Source of the DNA: Allochromatium palmeri | GTDB taxonomy: Bacteria > Pseudomonadota > Gammaproteobacteria > Chromatiales > Chromatiaceae | DNA length: 52,894 nt | Direction of reading: 5' to 3' | NCBI RefSeq assembly: GCF_009720725.1 | Contig: NZ_WNKT01000028.1 | Location: 1-52,894 of the forward strand | Shown here: one piece after another, positions 28,676 to 37,744 of the stretch | How the letters are laid out: the number at the start of each line of letters is the position of its first letter | How positions within the stretch are numbered: position 1 is the first letter of the stretch | Program-made: the position numbers and the translations under genes | Notes under the pieces: model-generated | Databases searched by the model: none | Told to the model about the DNA's origin: nothing | What the model saw: only the letters and a program-made list of their open reading frames with translations

Positions 28676-30491
28676 CGCGCGCCCCGACCCGCGCCGACGG
28701 TTGCAAGACCTGCCCGTCGGCCCTGGTGTCTACCGGATGCTCGATGCTCAGGGCACCGTGCTCTATGTCGGCAAGGCCAAGAATCTCAAGCGTCGGGTCT
28801 CCAGTTATTTCGGGCGCACACTCACACCCCGTCATGAGCGTCTGGTCAGCCTGATCGCCGACATCGAGGTGACCGTCACCCGCACCGAGGGCGAGGCGCT
28901 GCTGCTGGAGAGCCAGCTCATCAAATCGCTCCAGCCGCGCTTCAACGTACTGCTGCGCGATGACAAGAGCTATCCCTATATCCAGCTCACCCGCCAGGAC
29001 ACCTATCCGCGGCTGGCCTTCTATCGCGGCCCGCGTCAAACCGAAAGCCGGCTGTTCGGCCCCTATCCAAGCGCCTGGGCGGTACGCGAGACCTTGCAGA
29101 TCCTGCAAAAACTGTTTCCAGTGCGCCAGTGCGAAGAGGGCTTTTTTCGCCATCGTTCGCGTCCCTGTCTTCAGTATCAGATCAAGCGCTGTAGCGCGCC
29201 CTGCGTGGGTCTGGTGACGCCCGAGCAGTACGCCGAGGACGTGGCGCGCACCGTCAAGTTTCTCGACGGACGCGCCAGCGAGGTCGTCGATGAGCTGGTC
29301 GCGGCGATGGAGACGGCGGCGACCGCGCTGGAGTTCGAGCGCGCGGCTCAGTATCGCGACCGCATCCAGGCGCTGCGCCGGGTGCTGGAACGCCAGTCCG
29401 TCAGCGGCGAGGACGGCGATTTGGACATCATCGCCAGTGCCCGCGAGGCCGATGTCTGGTGCGTGCAGGTGTTCGTCGTGCGGCGCGGACGTCATCTCGG
29501 CAACACGGCTTTTTTTCCCAAGGCACCGGCGGACATGGAGGAATCAGCGCTGCTGGCCGGTTTTCTGGCGCAGTTCTATGCCACACACGAGGTTCCGGAC
29601 ACGCTGATCCTGAGCGCGCGACCCGATGAGGCCGAGATCCTGTGCGAGGCACTCGCCGAGCGGGCGGGGCGGGCGGTTCGGCTCCATGTCAATGTGCGCG
29701 GCGAGCGCGCGCGCTGGCTGGAGATGGCGCGTGACAATGCGCGCTTCGCGCTCCAGCAGCGGCTCGGCAGTCAGGCCGGTTATGCACGGCGCCTGGAATC
29801 ATTGCGCGAGGCACTGGGGCTGGCCGACCGGCCCGAGCGGATGGAGTGCTTCGACATCAGCCACACCCAGGGCGAGCATACGGTAGCCTCGTGCGTGGTC
29901 TTCGACGGCGAGGGGCCGCGCACGTCTGATTATCGACGCTTCAACATCACCGGCATCACCCCAGGCGACGATTATGCCGCGCTCGATCAGGCGCTGACGC
30001 GGCGCTACAAGCGGGTCGAGCAGGGTGAATATCCAATTCCCGATCTCGTGCTCATCGATGGCGGACGCGGCCAGCTCGCCGCTGTCAGCGGCGCGCTTCA
30101 GGAACTGGGTCTGCATGGTCTGAACCTGGTCGGCGTCTCCAAGGGGCCGGATCGGCGTCCAGGTACAGAGCGCCTTTGGTTGTTGGGTCAGGAGGCGCCC
30201 GTTATACTGCCAAGCGACTCACCGGCCATGCATCTGATCCAGCAGATCCGCGATGAAGCCCACCGCTTTGCGATCACCGGCCATCGTCAGCGTCGCGCCA
30301 GGGCGCGTGTGACCTCAGTGTTGGAGGACATTCCCGGTATCGGCCCCAAGCGCCGTCAGCGGCTGCTGCAACACTTTGGCGGACTGCGCGGTCTGGAGCG
30401 CGCCGGGGTCGATGACATCGCGGGGGTCGAGGGCATCAGCCGCCCACTGGCCCAGCGCATTCACGCCGCCTTCCATCGAGACCAAGCCTGA
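28659..30491 (+). CDS. uvrC: Excinuclease ABC subunit C
   Basis: This 610-residue nuclease makes both cuts around bulky DNA lesions in nucleotide-excision repair. The GIY-YIG domain begins GPGVYRMLDAQGTVLYVGKA (about 22-41), followed by a cysteine region FFRHRSRPCLQYQIKRCSAPC, a UVR motif near 205-240, the RNase H-like C-terminal nuclease (ECFDISHTQGEHTVAS) and tandem helix-hairpin-helix motifs at about 555-605 (LEDIPGIGPKRRQRLL). Length is typical. pgsA begins four bases after its stop, the usual uvrC-pgsA order. Confidence 0.97.
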   Translation: MTTAPDARPDPRRRLQDLPVGPGVYRMLDAQGTVLYVGKAKNLKRRVSSYFGRTLTPRHERLVSLIADIEVTVTRTEGEALLLESQLIKSLQPRFNVLLRDDKSYPYIQLTRQDTYPRLAFYRGPRQTESRLFGPYPSAWAVRETLQILQKLFPVRQCEEGFFRHRSRPCLQYQIKRCSAPCVGLVTPEQYAEDVARTVKFLDGRASEVVDELVAAMETAATALEFERAAQYRDRIQALRRVLERQSVSGEDGDLDIIASAREADVWCVQVFVVRRGRHLGNTAFFPKAPADMEESALLAGFLAQFYATHEVPDTLILSARPDEAEILCEALAERAGRAVRLHVNVRGERARWLEMARDNARFALQQRLGSQAGYARRLESLREALGLADRPERMECFDISHTQGEHTVASCVVFDGEGPRTSDYRRFNITGITPGDDYAALDQALTRRYKRVEQGEYPIPDLVLIDGGRGQLAAVSGALQELGLHGLNLVGVSKGPDRRPGTERLWLLGQEAPVILPSDSPAMHLIQQIRDEAHRFAITGHRQRRARARVTSVLEDIPGIGPKRRQRLLQHFGGLRGLERAGVDDIAGVEGISRPLAQRIHAAFHRDQA

Positions 30492-30495
30492 AATC

Positions 30496-31080
30496 ATGTG
30501 GAACCTGCCGAATATCCTGACGCTGCTGCGGATCGTGCTGATCCCGGTGTTCGTCGTCGTCTTCTATCTCGACTCGGTCTGGGTGCCCTATGCGGCGGCG
30601 GCCGTCTTCGGCGCGGCGGCCCTGACCGACTGGCTCGATGGCTATCTGGCGCGCAAATGGAACCAGACCTCGCCGCTCGGCGCGTTTCTCGATCCGGTCG
30701 CCGACAAGCTGATGGTGGCTGTGGCGCTGGTGGTGCTGTTGCAGGCCGATCCGCGCGTGCTGATCGCGCTGCCGGTGATGGTCATCATCGGGCGCGAGAT
30801 TACGGTTTCGGCCCTGCGCGAGTGGATGGCTGAAATTGGCGCGCGCGCGACCGTGGCTGTTTCGACGCTTGGCAAGATCAAGACTACCGCGCAGATGATC
30901 TCGATCGTGGTGCTGATTCTGCGCGACTCGGTGTTCGGTCCCTGGACCTATGGTCTGGGCGTGGTGCTGCTCTATGTCGCGGCCCTTCTCACGCTTTGGT
31001 CGATGATGCTATATTTAGCGTCTGCCTGGCCCAGCCTGTCGGGGCAGACCGATCCATCAGACAGCCGTCAGTCAAAATAA
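30496..31080 (+). CDS. pgsA: CDP-diacylglycerol-glycerol-3-phosphate 3-phosphatidyltransferase
   Basis: This 194-residue inner-membrane enzyme makes phosphatidylglycerol phosphate, the precursor of phosphatidylglycerol and cardiolipin. The CDP-alcohol motif is exact: DGYLARKWNQTSPLGAFLD with the following PVAD. About five hydrophobic segments are visible. The ATG at 30496 lies just after uvrC. The final tail rich in Ser, Asp and Gln is variable. A tRNA-Gly promoter starts 15 bases after the stop. Confidence 0.95.
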   Translation: MWNLPNILTLLRIVLIPVFVVVFYLDSVWVPYAAAAVFGAAALTDWLDGYLARKWNQTSPLGAFLDPVADKLMVAVALVVLLQADPRVLIALPVMVIIGREITVSALREWMAEIGARATVAVSTLGKIKTTAQMISIVVLILRDSVFGPWTYGLGVVLLYVAALLTLWSMMLYLASAWPSLSGQTDPSDSRQSK

Positions 31081-31094
31081 ATTTCTAAATCGAC

Positions 31095-31122
31095 TTGACG
31101 GACTGAGAAAAGCGTCTATAAT
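31095..31122 (+). promoter_or_regulatory. Sigma-70 promoter of tRNA-Gly(GCC)
   Basis: TTGACG, a 16-base spacer and TATAAT, followed by the GC-rich discriminator GGGCGTC, lie directly upstream of the tRNA. This is a near-consensus strong promoter of stable-RNA type. Confidence 0.85.
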
Positions 31123-31135
31123 GGGCGTCTCTCAA

Positions 31136-31211
<76 letters not shown>

Positions 31212-31220
31212 AATTCTAAA

Positions 31221-31254
31221 ACAAACGGCACTCTTCGGGGTGCCGTTTGTTTTT
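31221..31254 (+). terminator. Intrinsic terminator after tRNA-Gly
   Basis: ACAAACGGCA pairs perfectly with TGCCGTTTGT around CTCTTCGGGG, followed by TTTT. Ten bases after the tRNA. Confidence 0.9.
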
Positions 31255-31288
31255 GTCTTGTGTCGATCCGCACAGGCTCACCCTGAAA

Positions 31289-31519
31289 TCACCCCGACGC
31301 CGCCTCCTGCGCCTGCCGCCGCGCCCGATTGAAGAAATGCCGTGTGGCCTTCTCGCGCGCCTCGGCGTCGGTGAACACGATGTTGCGCATTTCGTTGTCC
31401 TTCTGAAACAGCCGAATCGCGCCCTGCAAGAAGGCGGTGGCAAAGGCGCTGTAGTGGGCGATGAGGTGATCCTGCAAGACCCGTTCGGTGTGGATGGCGC
31501 TGATCGGGTGGGCGGCCAT
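31289..31519 (-). CDS. Hypothetical 76-residue protein
   Basis: Not recognised. A small, mostly helical and basic C-terminal protein (ending FFNRARRQAQEAASG). Its ATG lies six bases after the stop of the Uma2-like gene on the same strand, so translation is probably coupled. Codon use is like the neighbours. It could be a small partner of the Uma2 protein or a leftover of a larger gene. Confidence 0.5.
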   Translation of the reverse strand: MAAHPISAIHTERVLQDHLIAHYSAFATAFLQGAIRLFQKDNEMRNIVFTDAEAREKATRHFFNRARRQAQEAASG

Positions 31520-31525
31520 GATCGT

Positions 31526-32089
31526 TCAGTCCAATGCGTCGAGTTCTTCGTAGATCAGACTCAGCGGCAGCCCGATCCCGAGACAGTCGAGGGTCAGACT
31601 GCCTTCCGTCACGCGCTCGGCGTGCCAGTCGCACGAGCGGCGATGATGCCAGATGGCGCGTTCGGTTTGGCTGACGAGCAGGTAGTCCTGGAGGCTCGGT
31701 AGCGTGATGTATGACAGGAATTTTTCGCGTCGGTCAAGGCGTTCGGTCGAGGGGGACAAGACTTCGACGATCACGCAGGGTTTGGTGCGGTAATAGGTCT
31801 CGCGGTCATCGGGTGCGCAGCTCAGGAGCAGATCGGGGTAATAGAAGATGTCTTGGCCGGCGATCTGCAAACGCAGCTTCATATCGCTGGCAAAAAGCTG
31901 ACAGCCGTGACCGCGCACCAGTGGACGCAGTGTGGCAACGAGATTGGAGACGATGATGCCATGCCGGTCGCTCGCGCCGGTCATGGCATAGACCTGACCA
32001 TTGATGTACTCGTGGCGCAGTTCGGCGGTTTCTTCACCGGCGAGATACTCGTCAACGCTGATGGCGGGCGACAGGTTCGGGGCGGGCAT
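31526..32089 (-). CDS. Uma2 family endonuclease-like protein
   Basis: A 187-residue protein of the Uma2 (DUF820) family with a PD-(D/E)xK restriction-endonuclease-like fold: ISVDEYLAGEE and AELRHEYINGQVYAMTGAS at the start, FYYPDLLLSC (the catalytic PD) and CVIVEVLSPSTERLDRREK (the ExK-like strand). Such genes are abundant in purple bacteria and cyanobacteria and their role is unknown. The ATG is at 32089. A small gene follows, probably in the same transcript. Confidence 0.88.
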   Translation of the reverse strand: MPAPNLSPAISVDEYLAGEETAELRHEYINGQVYAMTGASDRHGIIVSNLVATLRPLVRGHGCQLFASDMKLRLQIAGQDIFYYPDLLLSCAPDDRETYYRTKPCVIVEVLSPSTERLDRREKFLSYITLPSLQDYLLVSQTERAIWHHRRSCDWHAERVTEGSLTLDCLGIGLPLSLIYEELDALD

Positions 32090-32597
32090 GGGTTGAGTCC
32101 TGTGATTGCGGCAAATCGGCTCAGGGGATTGGGCGTGCGTCTGCTTCGGCGGCGTGGGCGATGTCGTCGAGCGTGCGGGTAGTGTGGCCGCGTCGGCTCC
32201 AGGTGGTCACGTCGATCTGGCCGGTGACGGCGGCGGTCCTGAAACTCCCAATGCGGTGTCGAGTGCGCGGTGCCGACACATGACCGATACACGACCACTG
32301 TCGGCATCACCGCCGTGGCCGAAAGGTAGAGCAAAACACAGGTCATGGCTAGGGGCGCTAACAAACCGTTAGCGCAGGTTTTAGAAGGCTCCGGTCTACG
32401 AGGCATGGGTAAAGGTGGGGGCGAACCCGAAGAATGAGTGCCGCTTTTGTTTGTGCCGCCGCAATCGCGCTCAGCGATCCCTTTGCAGGACTCCGGACTT
32501 CCGTTATATTGCTGCTTAGCAGCATCCATCGCGAGCCGAACCGCTTCGCTCGCCAACGCCATTGCGGCCAGCGGCCGGCCGTTTCAGAGGCTCACCC
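32090..32597. other. Gene-free region between Uma2-like gene and pycA
   Basis: About 500 bases without a supported gene. It holds an eight-base inverted repeat GCGCTAAC-AAACC-GTTAGCGC at 32355-32375 and a candidate promoter for the carboxylase pair at 32483-32510. No further structure was recognised. Confidence 0.5.
32483..32510 (+). promoter_or_regulatory. Candidate sigma-70 promoter of the carboxylase genes
   Basis: TTGCAG and TATATT are separated by 16 bases, about 88 bases before the ATG of the biotin carboxylase gene. Matches to consensus are good but not perfect. Confidence 0.5.
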
Positions 32598-34016
<1,419 letters not shown>

Positions 34017-34047
34017 GACAACCGACCGGCTTCAAGCGAGTTCACTC

Positions 34048-35874
34048 ATGCCGAAGATCAACATCACCGACGTCATCCTGCGCGACGCGCACCAATCCCT
34101 GCTCGCGACACGCATGCGCACCGAGGACATGCTGCCGATCTGTCCCAAGCTCGACGCCATCGGCTACTGGTCGCTGGAGTGCTGGGGCGGGGCGACTTTC
34201 GACGCCTGCGTGCGCTTCCTGAAGGAAGATCCCTGGGAGCGTCTGCGCCAACTGCGCGAGGCACTGCCCAACACCCGGCTGCAGATGCTGCTGCGCGGTC
34301 AGAACCTGCTCGGCTACCGGCATTATTCCGACGATGTGGTGCGTGCCTTCGTGCGCCGCGCGGCCGACAATGGCATGGACGTGTTCCGCATCTTCGACGC
34401 GCTCAACGATCTGCGCAATCTCAAGACCGCGATCGAGGCCACCAAGGCCGCCGGCAAGCATGCCCAGGGCACCATCTGCTACACCATCAGTCCGGTCCAC
34501 GACATCGCCGGCTTCGTCAGGATGGGCAAGGAACTGGCGGCCATGGGCTGCGACTCCATCGCTATCAAGGACATGGCCGGGCTGCTCACGCCCTTCGTCA
34601 CGGCTGAATTGGTCAAGGCACTCAAAGACAGCGTCGATCTGCCGCTGCATCTGCACTCGCATGCCACCTCAGGTCTGGCCGATATGTGCCATCTGAAGGC
34701 GATCGAAAACGGCTGTGACACCGTCGATACCGCCATCTCGTCGATGGCCGGCGGCACCTCGCATCCGCCGACCGAGAGTCTGGTCGCGGCCCTGCGCGGC
34801 ACCGAGTACGACACCGGGCTGGATCTGGAGGCCATCCAGGAAATTGGCATGTACTTCTACCAGATCCGCAAAAAGTACCATCAGTTCGAGAGTGAGTTCA
34901 CCGGCGTCGATACTCGGGTGCAGATCAGTCAGGTGCCGGGTGGCATGATCTCGAACCTGGCCAACCAGTTGAAGGAGCAGAACGCGCTCGACCGCATGAG
35001 CGCGGTGCTGGAAGAGATCCCGCGCGTGCGCAAGGATCTCGGCTATCCGCCACTGGTCACGCCAACCTCGCAGATCGTCGGCACTCAGGCCGTGTTCAAT
35101 GTGCTGACCGAAAAGCGCTATCAGACCATCACCAACGAGGTCAAACTCTATCTTCAGGGACGCTATGGCGCGGCACCGGCACCGGTCAATCCAACCCTGC
35201 AACAGCAGGCCATTGGTAACGAGGATCTGATCGAGTGCCGTCCGGCGGATCTGCTCAAGCCCGAGCTGGAGCGTCTGACCAAGGAAGTCGGGCCGCTGGC
35301 TGGCTCAGAGGACGACGTGTTGACCTATGCCATGTTCCCCGAAATCGGGCGCGCCTTCCTGGAGCAGCGCGCCGAGGGCACCCTGGTCCCTGAACCGCTG
35401 GAGCCACCGCCGAGCACCGCTGAGCCGGCCAAGGCCGCGCCGACCGAGTTCAACATCAACGTCCATGGCGAGACCTATCACATCAAGGTCACGGGCGCCG
35501 GTCATAAGGGCCAGGCTGAGCGTCACTTCTACTTCACCATCGACAACATCCCGGAAGAGGTGGTGGTCGAGACGCTCGACGAGCTGGTGCTCTCGGGCGG
35601 CGCTGAGGGGGCGGTGCCGAGGCCAAGCGCCAGCAAGCGTCCCAAGCCGAGCCAGCCGGGGCACGTCACGACCTCCATGCCGGGCAATATCGTCGATGTG
35701 CTGGTCAATGAAGGCGACACGGTAAGCGCTGGCCAGTCGGTCCTCGTCACCGAGGCGATGAAGATGGAGACCGAGATCCAGGCACCGATTGCCGGCACGG
35801 TCACCGCCGTCTATGTCAACAAAGGCGATACAGTCAACCCGGACGAAGTGTTGCTCGAAATCACGACGGCTTGA
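34048..35874 (+). CDS. Carboxyltransferase-biotinyl subunit (pyruvate carboxylase subunit B / OadA type)
   Basis: A 608-residue protein with an HMGL-like carboxyltransferase barrel (about 5-300; ITDVILRDAHQSLLATR, and the metal and lysine site IAIKDMAG with HLHSHATSG), a conserved carboxylase domain (about 310-450), a Pro/Ala-rich linker and a biotinyl domain (about 535-608) with the biotinylated lysine in EAMKMET. With the upstream biotin carboxylase it would make oxaloacetate from pyruvate. The same architecture occurs in the sodium-pumping oxaloacetate decarboxylase alpha chain, but no beta or gamma subunit genes are adjacent. The stop overlaps the next start (TGATG). Confidence 0.88.
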   Translation: MPKINITDVILRDAHQSLLATRMRTEDMLPICPKLDAIGYWSLECWGGATFDACVRFLKEDPWERLRQLREALPNTRLQMLLRGQNLLGYRHYSDDVVRAFVRRAADNGMDVFRIFDALNDLRNLKTAIEATKAAGKHAQGTICYTISPVHDIAGFVRMGKELAAMGCDSIAIKDMAGLLTPFVTAELVKALKDSVDLPLHLHSHATSGLADMCHLKAIENGCDTVDTAISSMAGGTSHPPTESLVAALRGTEYDTGLDLEAIQEIGMYFYQIRKKYHQFESEFTGVDTRVQISQVPGGMISNLANQLKEQNALDRMSAVLEEIPRVRKDLGYPPLVTPTSQIVGTQAVFNVLTEKRYQTITNEVKLYLQGRYGAAPAPVNPTLQQQAIGNEDLIECRPADLLKPELERLTKEVGPLAGSEDDVLTYAMFPEIGRAFLEQRAEGTLVPEPLEPPPSTAEPAKAAPTEFNINVHGETYHIKVTGAGHKGQAERHFYFTIDNIPEEVVVETLDELVLSGGAEGAVPRPSASKRPKPSQPGHVTTSMPGNIVDVLVNEGDTVSAGQSVLVTEAMKMETEIQAPIAGTVTAVYVNKGDTVNPDEVLLEITTA

Positions 35875-36200
35875 TGCAACCCAGGGACTCCACGGCGAAC
35901 GAAGCCTACAAAGGTTTCACCAACCATGAATGCCCGTTCTACCCCTGTCATGCAGGGGTCAGACGGGCGTTCAACTGTCTGTTCTGCTACTGCCCGCTCA
36001 TTGCCTACGAGTGTCCTGGACCCTATCGGATCTATACCGACAAACATGGACTCAGGCGCAAGGACTGCTCGGACTGTCGGCTGCCGCACGAGGGGTATCA
36101 GGCGTCCTGGTCCTTCATCCAGACATGGCTGGAGCGGCCCAGGATCTGGGGCGGGGAGGTTCTGAGCGCGCGCGAGCGCAAGGCCGCGCGCGGGGGTTGA
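35874..36200 (+). CDS. Cysteine-rich small domain protein
   Basis: A 108-residue protein with a conserved cysteine-rich small domain (about 18-72): CPFYPCH, FNCLFCYCPL, a further CPGP and CSDCRLPH. Nine cysteines and two histidines suggest metal or Fe-S binding. Function of the family is unknown. The ATG overlaps the stop of the carboxyltransferase gene, so they are translationally coupled, hinting at a shared cofactor or role. Confidence 0.8.
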   Translation: MQPRDSTANEAYKGFTNHECPFYPCHAGVRRAFNCLFCYCPLIAYECPGPYRIYTDKHGLRRKDCSDCRLPHEGYQASWSFIQTWLERPRIWGGEVLSARERKAARGG

Positions 36201-36213
36201 GCCGGGAAGGGCG

Positions 36214-36708
36214 CTATAGATCGCCGTTGGCGCCAGCCGTCATGATTTCATTCATGGTGTCGCGCACCTTGATCGCCAGCGCCTTGAGGTTCGGCGGCAG
36301 GTCGGCCATCTGCATCACCATGTCCAGATCCAGCGTCACCAGCCAGGCCTTGCCGTCCTGATCCTCGATCAGCGTGATGCGGCAGGGCAGATAGGCCGCG
36401 AAATCGATATTCTCGGCCAGCATCTGAGCGGCGATGCGCGCATCGCAGAACTGGAAGATCTCGACGTGCCTGGTCTCCACGCCCATGGCTTCCAGCTCCT
36501 TGTAGAGCGGCTGGCGCGCGACCAGCTTGAAGTTCAGCCCGTTGGCGCGCAGCAGCATGGAGTCGATCGCGTCCTCGATGGAGACGTCCTCGGCCAGCGG
36601 CCTCTTGACCACGGTGTCGGCGAGGCTCATCCCCTCGGCGCGTGGCGCCAGCGTGGCGAACAGCAGGGGGAGGGCGGCGAACAGTGCAAGCCAGTGGATC
36701 TTTCGCAT
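36214..36708 (-). CDS. DUF302 protein with signal peptide
   Basis: A 164-residue protein. Residues 1-25 form a signal peptide (KIHWLALFAALPLLFATLA then AEG), so export to the periplasm is likely. The DUF302 part is at about 75-130: TRHVEIFQFCDARIAAQML and YLPCRITLIEDQDGKAWLVT, with two cysteines. DUF302 function is not known; members often occur in sulfur-oxidising bacteria. It is convergent with the cysteine-rich gene. Confidence 0.82.
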   Translation of the reverse strand: MRKIHWLALFAALPLLFATLAPRAEGMSLADTVVKRPLAEDVSIEDAIDSMLLRANGLNFKLVARQPLYKELEAMGVETRHVEIFQFCDARIAAQMLAENIDFAAYLPCRITLIEDQDGKAWLVTLDLDMVMQMADLPPNLKALAIKVRDTMNEIMTAGANGDL

Positions 36709-36778
36709 GTGATGGTCCTCGTTGCTCCGTTGGGGTTCTTGTGTGTCGACGCGCGGCGTGTGCTGGAAACGCGTGCGC

Positions 36779-37060
36779 TTACTCGAAGTTATAGTGTTTT
36801 TCGACGGCCTCGATAACCTCCCAGGTGCAGGCGAGTCCGGCCGGGAAGGTGATGAGATCGCCGCGTGCGAACGCCTGCGGCTCGCCGCCCTCGGGTGTCA
36901 CGCGAAAACGGCCGCGTAGCACATAACAGGTCTCGGTCTGGTCGTAGCGCCAGGGGAAGGTCGAGGGTTCCTTCTTCCAGATCGGCCAGTTCTCGACGCC
37001 CATCACATCCAGCTTGGCGGGTGAGGGTTTGTGTTCGCAACGGATCTCCAGGTCGCTCAT
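36779..37060 (-). CDS. Small cupin protein
   Basis: A 93-residue single-domain cupin of the Cupin_3 (DUF861) type: FPWRYDQTETCYVLRGRF, then RGDLITFPAGLACTWEV, and the C-terminal KHYNFE. It binds no recognisable cofactor by motif alone; the usual metal His pair is not complete, with a cysteine in the first box. ATG at 37060 with GAGAA upstream; the longer open frame upstream has no supporting site. Confidence 0.8.
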   Translation of the reverse strand: MSDLEIRCEHKPSPAKLDVMGVENWPIWKKEPSTFPWRYDQTETCYVLRGRFRVTPEGGEPQAFARGDLITFPAGLACTWEVIEAVEKHYNFE

Positions 37061-37220
37061 GGGTTCTCGGTGGTCTCGTCGGTTGGGTTGAATCGGAGTG
37101 TCTGATTCGGGGCATTGGCCGTTCGCCAACCCTTCAAGCGCAATAGTGCGGTTTTCAGACGGCTTTTTCCAACGCTGACGCTTGTCCAGCCCGCGACCTT
37201 CGGCGAAGATCGCGCTCATC

Positions 37221-37742
37221 ATGATGACGGACACCCCTTCACCCCATTCAGTCTCATCACACGAACTCACCCAGAGCGCGGCGCGCGTGGGCGAGTGCCT
37301 GCGCGCGCGTCGCTGGCGGCTGGCGACCGCCGAATCCTGCACCGGCGGCTGGATCGCGAAGACGATCACCGACATCGCGGGCAGCAGCGACTGGTTCGAT
37401 CGCGGTTTTGTGACCTATAGCAATGCCGCCAAGCAGGAGATGCTCGGCGTCGACGCCGGGCTGATCGAAGATCATGGCGCGGTGAGCGCGCCCGTGGTGC
37501 GGGCCATGGTCGAGGGAGCCTTGACGCACAGTCAGGCCGAGGTCGCGCTGGCCGTCAGCGGCATCGCTGGGCCGGGCGGCGGCTCGCCCGAGAAACCGGT
37601 CGGAACCGTCTGGTTCGCCTGGGGGCGGATAGGGGACGGCGTGATGACGCGCTGTGAGTGTTTTGCAGGTGAGCGTGAGGCCGTGCGCGCTCAGGCGGTG
37701 CGCGCGGCACTGATGGGTCTGCTCGACGTGCTGAGTCACTGA
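37221..37742 (+). CDS. pncC: Nicotinamide-nucleotide amidohydrolase PncC (CinA C-terminal domain)
   Basis: A 173-residue protein that deamidates NMN to nicotinate mononucleotide in NAD recycling. Family signatures: LATAESCTGGWIAKTITD with the catalytic serine, FDRGFVTYSNAAKQEMLGV, and SGIAGPGGGSPEKPVGTVWFA. Only the CinA C-terminal domain is present, as in E. coli YgaD. Two adjacent ATG codons (37221, 37224) are possible; ribosome site is weak. This gene commonly precedes recA; here a diguanylate cyclase gene intervenes on the other strand. Confidence 0.9.
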   Translation: MMTDTPSPHSVSSHELTQSAARVGECLRARRWRLATAESCTGGWIAKTITDIAGSSDWFDRGFVTYSNAAKQEMLGVDAGLIEDHGAVSAPVVRAMVEGALTHSQAEVALAVSGIAGPGGGSPEKPVGTVWFAWGRIGDGVMTRCECFAGEREAVRAQAVRAALMGLLDVLSH

Positions 37743-37744
37743 AC

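Noticed and set aside
34048..35874. Sodium-pumping oxaloacetate decarboxylase operon
   Set aside because: No genes for the membrane beta or gamma subunits lie nearby and a biotin carboxylase gene precedes it, which favours pyruvate carboxylase.
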